Shown: positions 6,681 to 12,411 of the stretch, in pieces | Layout: every line of letters begins with the position of its first letter | Numbering within the stretch: position 1 is the stretch's first letter | Assembly: GCA_964658455.1 (NCBI GenBank) | Contig: CAZZZA010000092.1 | Coordinates: 1-12,411 of the forward strand | Source: Lichenicola sp964658455 | Lineage (GTDB): Bacteria; Pseudomonadota; Alphaproteobacteria; Acetobacterales; Acetobacteraceae | Direction of reading: 5' to 3' | DNA length: 12,411 bases | The notes under the pieces: generated by a model | Databases searched by the model: none | What the model was told of the DNA's origin: nothing | Seen by the model: only the letters and a program-made list of their open reading frames with translations | Made by a program: the position numbers and the translations under genes

Positions 6681-9615
6681 TGTCGGCGGCGGTGGTCGCC
6701 ATCGCCGGATAGGCGACGCCGGGCTTGGTGCCTTCCCACAGCACCCGGTTGAAGATCGCGCCGGGCACGCGGTCCTCGACGGAGAAGTCGAAGCCCCTGG
6801 TCTTGTTGCTCCACCAGGCCGCATCGTGCAGCGGACGGATGTCCGGGCCGCCGGCGTAGCGGGTGCCGCCGTCGCGCTCCGCGACCAGGGTCGTGGTCTT
6901 GAGGATGGTCGAGGCGGTGGCGGTGTAGGACCAGGATCCGTTGCCGGAGATGTCGAACACGTCCGCCATCGGTTCCGCGTTGGCCGTCAGCAGGTTGACG
7001 TGCGCGGTGCCGAGAATGTCCTCGATCGTGCGCAGCAGGCTGACCTGGTTGTAGCGGGTGCTGACGATCGCGTGCTGCTTCACATAGGCGCCGGCGACAT
7101 AGGCGGTCGCGCGGTGGCTGTCGACATGGTCGGGCCCGTCCTGGCAGTCATCCTCGATCACGAAGATCACGGTGCTGTCGGCGAACGGGCTTTTGGCGAC
7201 GGCCTCCACCACCCGGCCGACCGCGTAGTCGTTGTCGGCCTCCTGGGTCTCGGGCGTGTTCACGCCGGCCAGCGCGGTGGAGAAGCTGCCGGTATGGTCG
7301 TGGCTGAGTCGGACCGTCTCGAAAGCCGGCAGGTTGCCGCTGCGGGTATACTGGTTGAACTCGCGCTTCCACTCGTTGACCGTCCACTGGTCCGAATAGG
7401 TCTGGTCGAAGCCGCGGAAATACAGGTCGGTATAGCCCTGCAGCGCGCCGTTCAGCTCCGCGACCTGCTGCACGCCGGCGGCGCCGGCATTGGTGATCGG
7501 CTGGCCGTTCAGCGTGGTCGGGCCGATATTGCTGGTCATGAAGCCGTAGTTGCGCACCGACAGCCCGGCCTTCATCGCCGCGACGAAGATGTAGCCCTGC
7601 TCCTTGCCCGGCTCGTCGCCGAACATGGTGTCGGTGGCGCTGATGTCGCGCGGTCCCGGCAGCAGGTTGGCGGTGCCGCCCGGCAGCAGCGCCGAGAGCG
7701 AATTATAGTCGTACACCGTGTTGCCGATCATGGTCGGCGCCACCGCGTCGACGCGTGCCGCGGCGGCGACGCCGACCGGCACGTTGCGGTTCGAGCCCTC
7801 GCTCTCGTAGGAGACGCCGCGGTTGACCGAGGCGTAGTTCTGCTGCTGCGTCACTTCCTCGTCGTTGGTGATGCGGCCGCGCATCGACCACGACCAGCCA
7901 TCCATGCTGCCGTCGCCCGGATCGTAGAAATTGTCGAGCGTCACGAACTGCTTGGAGATCCTGTGGAAGTTCGGCGTGATCTGCTGGCCGAACTGGGTGA
8001 GCGACGGATCGCCGTTCGCGCCGTTGCCCAGATCGCCCAGGATCTGGTCGTAGGTGCGGTTCTCCTTGACGATATAGATGACGTGCTTGATGTGCTTGCG
8101 CAGGAACGCCAGCGTCTGCTTGTTCGCAGGTGCCTCGCGGGCCGTGTAGCGGTTGTTCTTCGCGACCTGCGCGGTCAGATCGATCAGCGCCGCGTTGTCC
8201 GGCGTCGGCGCGCTCACCAGGGACGCCTGCTCGAGCTGGAACTGGTACTGGTTCGACGCGGCGGCGGCGGCGGCGGCGATCTTGTTGGCGGCCAGGATGC
8301 CGGCGGTGTTGTCGGTGTAGCCGGGCGGGATCGGCGCGAACGCCTTGTACTGGATATAGCCGGTGTTGCCGAGCAGGTTGGACGGGTTCGGGCCGGTGTT
8401 GCTCTTGCCGTTGATGATGAACATCTGGCTGCCATCCTGGCTGAAGGCGACGTCCTTCGGCGCATAGGCGGTCGGGATCAGGCCCTGCACGGTCAGGGCG
8501 CCGCTGCCGGTGAGCGGCACCACGGCGATGTCGTTGGCGCCGTTATTGACCACGTAGAGCGTCTTGCCGTCCGGCGAGACGGTGACGGCATAGGGCGCGG
8601 CGCCGGTGTAGCGCGGACCGGAGATCACGCCGGCCGGCGCGCGCACGTCGATCTCGCGCAGCAGCGCGTTGCTGGCCAGGTCGATGATGCCGACCCGGTC
8701 CTGGTTGTCCTCGGCGACGAACAGGCTGCCGTTGCTGATGGTCATGCCGTAGGGGTTGCCGGCCAGCGGGATGCGCTTGACCAGACGGCCGGCGCTGCCG
8801 GAGATGTCGACGACGACGATCTCGCGGTCGCGGGTCGAGGACACGTAGGCATAGTTGCCGTTGATGACGACCGCGAACGGATATTCACCGCCCGCGACCC
8901 CGTTGGTGCCGCTGGTGTTGTACGGACGCAGATCGTACTCGAAGCGCAGCTTGGCGCTCGCGATGTCGATGACGCTGATCGAGTCGTTGTAGTTGTTGAC
9001 GACCACGCCGGTGCGTGCGTCCGGCGAGATCGCCAGCCCGACCGTCTCCGGCTTGACCGACAGGCCGACGCCGCCGGGAAGCCCGCCGGGGTTGGTGTGG
9101 TTGAGCGCGAACTTGGTCTGCAGCGCCAGCACGCCGTTGGTCTTGACGTAGGCATAGACCGCATCGTCCGAGCCGCCGGCGACGAACAGCGCGCTGCCGT
9201 CCGGCGACCACACCAGGCCGCGATGGGCGTTGGTCTGCTTGATCACCTGGGTCAGCACCGGCTTGCGCGCCGAGGTGCCGCTGATGTCGTAGATGAAGAT
9301 GTACTGGGTCGAGTTCGCGACGTCGGTCGCGCCGCTCGGCGTGTTCAGCGAGTTCTGGCCGCCGGTCACCACCGCCAGGCTGCGCCCGTCCGGGCTGACC
9401 GCCTCCTGCAGCGCCTCGCCGGCGATGAAGTTCGGGTAGCTGGGCAGGTTCGGGTTCAGCAGCTGCTGGCGCGCGCCGGGAATCGCCAGCGGCGTGATCG
9501 AAAGCCCGGTCGGCAGTTCGACCGACTTCTTCTGCGCCTGCGCCGCGAGCGGCAGCGACAGCAGGCTCGTGGCGAGCGCTGTTCCGCGCAGGAGGTGCGT
9601 GACCATGCGTGACAT
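6670..9615 (-). CDS. Secreted fusion of YncE beta-propeller and phosphoesterase (alkaline-phosphatase superfamily)
   Basis: 981 residues from the ATG at 9615, whose signal peptide (RGTALATSLLSLPLAAQA, cleavage before QKKS) sends it to the periplasm or outside. Residues about 34-404 form a YncE/lactonase-type propeller with repeated blades such as SPDGRSLAVVTGG, WSPDGSALFVAGG, SPDARTGVVVNNYNDSISVID and SPDGKTLYVVNNGANDIAVV. A 7-alanine stretch and a linker follow. About 505-880 is a PF04185-type phosphoesterase domain: HVIYIVKENRTYDQILGD (metal/nucleophile motif, Thr521), DNFYDPGDGSMDGWSWS, LSHDHTGSF and FVIEDDCQDGPDHVDSHR, with metal-binding Asp/His. The family cleaves phosphate esters (acid phosphatase, phospholipase C); the substrate is not readable. 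A GTG/ATG choice exists: a longer frame from 9693 would run through the Pho box and is unlikely; an ATG at 9606 is possible. The Pho box upstream supports a phosphate-scavenging role. Confidence 0.9.
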   Translation of the reverse strand: MSRMVTHLLRGTALATSLLSLPLAAQAQKKSVELPTGLSITPLAIPGARQQLLNPNLPSYPNFIAGEALQEAVSPDGRSLAVVTGGQNSLNTPSGATDVANSTQYIFIYDISGTSARKPVLTQVIKQTNAHRGLVWSPDGSALFVAGGSDDAVYAYVKTNGVLALQTKFALNHTNPGGLPGGVGLSVKPETVGLAISPDARTGVVVNNYNDSISVIDIASAKLRFEYDLRPYNTSGTNGVAGGEYPFAVVINGNYAYVSSTRDREIVVVDISGSAGRLVKRIPLAGNPYGMTISNGSLFVAEDNQDRVGIIDLASNALLREIDVRAPAGVISGPRYTGAAPYAVTVSPDGKTLYVVNNGANDIAVVPLTGSGALTVQGLIPTAYAPKDVAFSQDGSQMFIINGKSNTGPNPSNLLGNTGYIQYKAFAPIPPGYTDNTAGILAANKIAAAAAAASNQYQFQLEQASLVSAPTPDNAALIDLTAQVAKNNRYTAREAPANKQTLAFLRKHIKHVIYIVKENRTYDQILGDLGNGANGDPSLTQFGQQITPNFHRISKQFVTLDNFYDPGDGSMDGWSWSMRGRITNDEEVTQQQNYASVNRGVSYESEGSNRNVPVGVAAAARVDAVAPTMIGNTVYDYNSLSALLPGGTANLLPGPRDISATDTMFGDEPGKEQGYIFVAAMKAGLSVRNYGFMTSNIGPTTLNGQPITNAGAAGVQQVAELNGALQGYTDLYFRGFDQTYSDQWTVNEWKREFNQYTRSGNLPAFETVRLSHDHTGSFSTALAGVNTPETQEADNDYAVGRVVEAVAKSPFADSTVIFVIEDDCQDGPDHVDSHRATAYVAGAYVKQHAIVSTRYNQVSLLRTIEDILGTAHVNLLTANAEPMADVFDISGNGSWSYTATASTILKTTTLVAERDGGTRYAGGPDIRPLHDAAWWSNKTRGFDFSVEDRVPGAIFNRVLWEGTKPGVAYPAMATTAADSDD
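8258..8278. repeat. Seven tandem GCG triplets (poly-alanine in the fusion protein)
   Basis: Seven perfect GCG units on the plus strand encode, on the minus strand, seven consecutive alanines after Lys-Ile in the linker between propeller and phosphoesterase domains. Triplet slippage here would lengthen or shorten the linker without a frameshift. Confidence 0.9.
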
Positions 9616-9686
9616 CCGGTTGTTCTCGATCTGTTGGGGCGGGGCGCACAAGACCAGACGAGACGCTGCCTGTCTTGGTCGATGGC

Positions 9687-9704
9687 GTGACAATCCGATG
9701 ACAA
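9687..9704 (-). promoter_or_regulatory. Pho box (PhoB binding site) upstream of the phosphoesterase gene
   Basis: Read on the minus strand the site is TTGTCAT, CGGA, TTGTCAC: two 7-bp direct repeats with a 4-bp spacer, an 11-bp period, against the Pho box consensus CTGTCAT-N4-CTGTCAC. Only the first base of each half differs. It lies 71 bp upstream of the chosen ATG and in the right orientation. PhoB boxes replace the -35; I see no clear -10 at the expected place, so the transcription start stays open. The gene product, a secreted phosphoesterase, is exactly what such a box normally controls. Confidence 0.72.
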
Positions 9705-9735
9705 CTGCCGCCCGGCACAGTCCTCGGCAAGTATT

Positions 9736-9753
9736 ACGTCAGCTTGTTGTCAG
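9736..9753. repeat. Second 11-bp-spaced direct repeat (degenerate regulator site)
   Basis: ACGTCAG, CTTG, TTGTCAG on the plus strand (GTCAG repeated at 11-bp spacing) has the same 7+4+7 architecture as the Pho box 32 bp away but is less like the consensus. It may be a weaker site for PhoB or another OmpR-family regulator, or chance. It lies between the phosphoesterase promoter and the end of the LysR gene. Confidence 0.3.
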
Positions 9754-9789
9754 GTTGTGCGGTGGATACTGCCGGGCCGGGTGACGCGC

Positions 9790-10683
9790 TCAGGGCCGGT
9801 AGCGCAGCGCCTCCACCAGCAGCGCGAAGGCCGGGGTCGGCTGGCGACGGCTCGGATAGTACAGATGGTAGCCGGGATAGGGCGGACACCAGTCGGCGAG
9901 CACGCGGACCAGCCGGCCGTCGGCGAGGTAGGGGGCGATCGTGTCCTCCGGCAGGTAGGCGAGCCCCAGCCCGGCCAGTGCGGCGTCGAGCATCGGCGCC
10001 GAGGCGTTGAAGACGAGCTGGCCCTCGAGCCTGACCCGCACTTCCCGTCCCGCCTTCTCGAACTCCCATGCATACAGCCCGCCACGGGTCGGCAGGCGCA
10101 GATTGATGCCCGCATGCGCGGTCAGGTCCTGCGGCCGGCGCGGTCTGGGGCGCCCGGCGAAATAGGCCGGCGCGCCGACCACCGCCGAGCGCAGGTCCGG
10201 GCCGATCCGCACCGCCACCATGTCCTTGTCCACCATCTCGCCGGTGCGGATGCCGGCGTCGCAGCGTTCGGCGACGATGTCGGTCAGCGCGTAGTCGATG
10301 ACGATCTCGACCTTGATGTCGGGGTAGCGCGGCAGCAGCGTCCGCAGCGCCGGCCACAGCACCGCCCGCACCGCATGGTCGTGCGCGGTGATGCGGATGG
10401 TGCCGGACGGCGTGTCGCGCAGCGCGCTCAGCGAGGCCAGCACCGCCTCGACCTCGTCCAGGCGCGGCCCGGCGGCCTGCAACAGGCGTTCCCCCGCCTG
10501 CGTGGTGGCGACGCTGCGGGTGGTACGGGTCAGCAGCCGCAGGCCCAGACGGGCTTCCAGGCCGCGCAGGGTCTGGCTGAGGGCGGATTGCGAGACCCCC
10601 AGCTGCGCCGCCGCCCTGGTGAAGCTGCGCTCCCGCGCCACGGCGAGGAACGCGGCCAGGTCGTTCAGGTCGGTTCTCGGCAT
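9790..10683 (-). CDS. LysR-family transcriptional regulator
   Basis: 297 residues, the usual LTTR length. The N-terminal winged helix-turn-helix (about 5-64) reads DLNDLAAFLAVARERSFTRAAAQLGVSQSALSQTLRGLE with the classical SFTRAAAQL/SQSALSQ signature. The C-terminal effector domain (about 92-296) has the periplasmic-binding-protein fold pattern, including GLGLAYLPEDTIAPYLADGRLVRVL, closest in style to the CrgA/PgrR-like subgroup. The effector is unknown. It starts at ATG 10683 and is divergent from the cupin-SDR operon across 117 bp, the standard arrangement for an LTTR controlling its neighbour and itself. Confidence 0.95.
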   Translation of the reverse strand: MPRTDLNDLAAFLAVARERSFTRAAAQLGVSQSALSQTLRGLEARLGLRLLTRTTRSVATTQAGERLLQAAGPRLDEVEAVLASLSALRDTPSGTIRITAHDHAVRAVLWPALRTLLPRYPDIKVEIVIDYALTDIVAERCDAGIRTGEMVDKDMVAVRIGPDLRSAVVGAPAYFAGRPRPRRPQDLTAHAGINLRLPTRGGLYAWEFEKAGREVRVRLEGQLVFNASAPMLDAALAGLGLAYLPEDTIAPYLADGRLVRVLADWCPPYPGYHLYYPSRRQPTPAFALLVEALRYRP

Positions 10684-10800
10684 TGAGAAGCCAGGCTTAT
10701 CGGTTCATGCGCCATCTAGCGGCTAATCACCGCGCCGGGCAAGGCCCAGCTTGGGTGGATCACCGGTGCCGATCGTGGCGCCGGCACTGCCGGAGTCGCC
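10684..10800. promoter_or_regulatory. Divergent LysR/cupin intergenic region with operator-like palindrome
   Basis: An interrupted palindrome at 10685-10701 (GA.AAGCC-A-GGCTT.TC, one mismatched pair) lies directly upstream of the LysR start codon, covering its leader. A second small inverted repeat, CCCA-GCT-TGGG, lies at 10745-10755. LTTRs bind dyads with a T-N11-A core in this position, so the first repeat is a candidate autoregulatory site. GGAG five bases before the cupin ATG is the ribosome site for the plus-strand operon. No clear -35/-10 is visible. Confidence 0.4.
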
Positions 10801-11205
10801 ATGAAGATCACCCGTCATGCCTCGGCGCCGTCGAAGCGCGGCGCCACCCCGGAGAACTTCACCGGGACCGTCCATATCGACGCCATGACCGCGGCCGAGC
10901 CGCCGAGCCGCGTCACCACCGCCAGCGTCAGCTTCCAGCCGGGCGCGCGCACGGTCTGGCACACCCATCCGGCCGGCCAGATCCTGATCGTCACCGCCGG
11001 CCTCGGCTGGGTGCAGCGCCTCGGTGCGCCGGTGGAGACGGTCGGGCCCGGCGACACCGTGTTCTTCGCCGCCGGCGAGAAGCACTGGCACGGCGCGACC
11101 GACGCGACCGGCATGACGCACATCGCCATCACCGAGAAGGTCGACGGCGAGAACGTCGCGTGGCTGGAGCCGGTGAGCGACGTGCAATACCGGCGGGAGG
11201 GCTAG
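10801..11205 (+). CDS. Small single-domain cupin, similar to cupin-type (R)-hydroxynitrile lyase
   Basis: 134 residues in one bicupin-free beta-barrel. Motif 1 is WHTHPAGQILIVTAGLGWVQ with His54, His56 and Gln60; motif 2 is PGDTVFFAAGEKHWHGA with His95 and His97. From memory, acidobacterial manganese hydroxynitrile lyases share FTGTVRID, ASVTFEPGARTAWHTHPLGQ, GEKHWHGA and MTHIAI at the same places, so the metal site (three His and one Gln) is conserved. Such proteins are often labelled mandelonitrile lyase, but many members are probably not cyanogenic; the true substrate is unknown. It is cytoplasmic (no signal peptide). The stop is 6 bp before the SDR start, so the two form an operon, divergent from LysR. 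Confidence 0.88.
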   Translation: MKITRHASAPSKRGATPENFTGTVHIDAMTAAEPPSRVTTASVSFQPGARTVWHTHPAGQILIVTAGLGWVQRLGAPVETVGPGDTVFFAAGEKHWHGATDATGMTHIAITEKVDGENVAWLEPVSDVQYRREG

Positions 11206-11211
11206 ACGATC

Positions 11212-11970
11212 ATGAACCCGACCTACGACTTCAAGGACCAGGTCGCCCTCGTGACCGGCGCTGGCTCCGGCCTCGGGCTCGCCACCGCCTGGGCCTTCGC
11301 CCGCTCCGGCGCCGCCGTGGTGCTCGCCGACCGCAACGAGCGCGCGCTCGGCGCGGCGCGCGACGCGCTGGACAGGGAGGGCGCCCGCACGCTTGCGGTG
11401 GGCCTCGACGTCGCCGACGAGGCGCAGGCCGCGGATCTGGTGGCGCGCACGGTGTCGGCGTTCGGCCGGCTCGACATGGCCTACAACAATGCCGGCATCC
11501 TCGGGCCGGTCGGCGACGTCACCGACGAGACCGGCGAGGCGTTCGACGCGGTGGTCGCGGTCAACCTGCGTGGCGTCTGGACCTGCATGAAGCACCAGCT
11601 TCTGCAGATGCGGCGGCAGGGCAGCGGCGCGATCGTCAACTGCTCCTCGCTGGGCGGGCTGGTCGGGCTACCCGGCCGCGCCGCCTACCATGCCAGCAAG
11701 CACGGCGTGGTCGGCCTGACCAAGAGCGCCGCGCTGGACTACGCCGCCAGCGGCATACGGGTGAACGCGGTCTGTCCCGGCTGCATCGACACGCCGATGG
11801 GCGACGGCATCGACCCGGAGGCGATGGCGGCGTTCCTGCGCCAGCAGCCGATCGGGCGCATGGGCCGCCCGGACGAGGTCGCGGCGGCGGTGCTGTGGCT
11901 GTGCAGCCCGGCCGCCAGTTTCGTGCTGGGCGTGGCGCTGCCGGTCGATGGCGGTTTCGTGGCGCACTGA
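11212..11970 (+). CDS. Classical short-chain dehydrogenase/reductase (SDR)
   Basis: 252 residues, the typical length of classical SDRs. The nucleotide-binding motif TGAGSGLG (15-22), Asp40 at the end of strand 2 (VVLADRN, favouring NAD over NADP), NNAG (92-95), Asn118, and the catalytic Ser146, Tyr159 and Lys163 (YHASK) are all present. PG near 189-190 and the C-terminal LPVDGGFVAH complete the fold. It should oxidise or reduce a small alcohol/ketone; the substrate cannot be read. GGGAGG lies about 11 bases before the ATG. Coupling to the cupin gene suggests both act on the same compound or its product. Confidence 0.95.
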   Translation: MNPTYDFKDQVALVTGAGSGLGLATAWAFARSGAAVVLADRNERALGAARDALDREGARTLAVGLDVADEAQAADLVARTVSAFGRLDMAYNNAGILGPVGDVTDETGEAFDAVVAVNLRGVWTCMKHQLLQMRRQGSGAIVNCSSLGGLVGLPGRAAYHASKHGVVGLTKSAALDYAASGIRVNAVCPGCIDTPMGDGIDPEAMAAFLRQQPIGRMGRPDEVAAAVLWLCSPAASFVLGVALPVDGGFVAH

Positions 11971-11972
11971 GC

Positions 11973-11988
11973 GCCGCGGCGCCGCGGC
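11973..11988. terminator. 16-bp GC palindrome between convergent SDR genes
   Basis: GCCGCGGC followed by its own complement forms a perfect 16-bp palindrome in the 24-bp gap between the two convergent stop codons. As RNA it could make a short stem for termination from both sides, but there is no spacer loop or T tract, so the assignment is weak. Confidence 0.3.
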
Positions 11989-11994
11989 CAAGCC

Positions 11995-12411
11995 TCAGCC
12001 ACGGCCCAGGAACGGCATCCGGTTCGCCATGATGGTCAGGAACGGCACGTTGGTGTCGAGCGGCAGCGAGGCCATGAACACCACGCTGCGGCCGACATCG
12101 GCGATGTCCATCATCGGTTCGACCGCCAGATGCCCCCCGGCCTGCTTGGCGCCGGTCTGCATCGCCTGCGAGATCGCGGTGGCGGCGTTGCCGATATCGA
12201 TCTGGCCGCAGGCGATGTCCCACTCGCGCCCGTCGAGCGACAGCGTCTTGGTCATGCCGGTGACGCCGTGCTTGGTCACGGTGTAGGCGATCGAGTCCGG
12301 CCGCGGCGCGTGCGCCGAGATCGAGCCGTTGTTGATGATGCGGCCGCCACGCGGCGACTGCGCCCGCATCATCCGGAACGCGCCCTGCGCGCACAGGAAC
12401 ATGCCGGTCAG
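11995..12411 (-). CDS. SDR-family oxidoreductase, C-terminal part (runs off right edge)
   Basis: The 138 visible residues start within the dimer-interface helix (LTGMFLCAQGAFRMM, typical of residues ~115-130 of an SDR); the Rossmann N-terminus and NNAG lie beyond the window. The catalytic Ser30 (NNGSIS), Tyr43 and Lys47 (AYTVTKHG) of this fragment are intact, followed by IDIGNAAT and a C-terminus ending FLTIMANRMPFLGRG. It lacks the VDGG motif near the end found in its neighbour, so it belongs to a different SDR subgroup and is not a recent duplicate. The stop codon lies 24 bp from that of the convergent SDR. An internal ATG at 12402 is not the real start. Confidence 0.88.
   Translation of the reverse strand: MTGMFLCAQGAFRMMRAQSPRGGRIINNGSISAHAPRPDSIAYTVTKHGVTGMTKTLSLDGREWDIACGQIDIGNAATAISQAMQTGAKQAGGHLAVEPMMDIADVGRSVVFMASLPLDTNVPFLTIMANRMPFLGRG

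Noticed and set aside
6637..9612. A 991-codon open frame on the plus strand, antisense to the phosphoesterase fusion
   Set aside because: Its translation is rich in Arg, Gly, Val and Asp with no domain logic, and it lies exactly opposite a gene with clear motifs, signal peptide and Pho box. Long stop-free antisense frames are expected in GC-rich genes.
9616..9693. Longer N-terminus of the propeller-phosphoesterase fusion
   Set aside because: It would bury the signal peptide behind 26 residues and start inside the Pho box.
9757..10686. A 309-codon plus-strand frame opposite the LysR gene
   Set aside because: The minus strand has a full-length LysR with canonical HTH; the opposite frame is Arg/Gly/Gln-rich filler.
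11212..12411. Recent tandem duplication of SDR genes
   Set aside because: The two SDRs are convergent, differ through the active-site surroundings and have unlike C-termini, so they are separate subfamilies that happen to be neighbours.

Overview
The window is a high-GC, gene-dense stretch with the strong third-position G/C bias typical of alphaproteobacteria. The protein types suggest a Rhodospirillales/Acetobacteraceae-like host; this is inferred from general character, not from a marker gene. I see no tRNA, rRNA, CRISPR array, insertion sequence or phage gene. Most of the long overlapping reading frames are GC shadows of real genes.

Left part (1-3384): envelope genes. The first 18 codons of a UDP-glucose 6-dehydrogenase run off the left edge on the minus strand. 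Behind it lies an OmpA-domain lipoprotein (minus), divergent from a secreted Sel1-repeat protein (plus) across a conspicuously AT-rich 118-bp region containing two inverted repeats. Convergent with the Sel1 gene is an unusual membrane protein: two tandem copies of an ExeA/GspA-like ATPase fold that have both lost the Walker A lysine, then one transmembrane segment, a Pro/Ala linker and a C-terminal LysM domain.

Middle (3385-9789): a two-component system (OmpR-type regulator overlapping its histidine kinase) sits between two genes for secreted YncE-type beta-propellers. One is a stand-alone propeller transcribed divergently from the regulator. The other is a 981-residue fusion of a YncE propeller to a phosphoesterase, convergent with the kinase. 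The fusion gene has a near-consensus Pho box (two 7-bp TTGTCA-type repeats at 11-bp spacing) in its upstream region, so it is probably phosphate-starvation regulated.

Right part (9790-12411): a LysR regulator is divergent from a two-gene operon coding for a small cupin that closely resembles the manganese-dependent cupin hydroxynitrile lyases and a classical short-chain dehydrogenase. A second SDR gene, convergent, runs off the right edge.

The most notable items are the tandem pseudo-ATPase/LysM protein, the Pho box in front of the propeller-phosphoesterase fusion, the two-component system bracketed by propeller genes, and the cupin-SDR pair. None is proven to be a new system from sequence alone.
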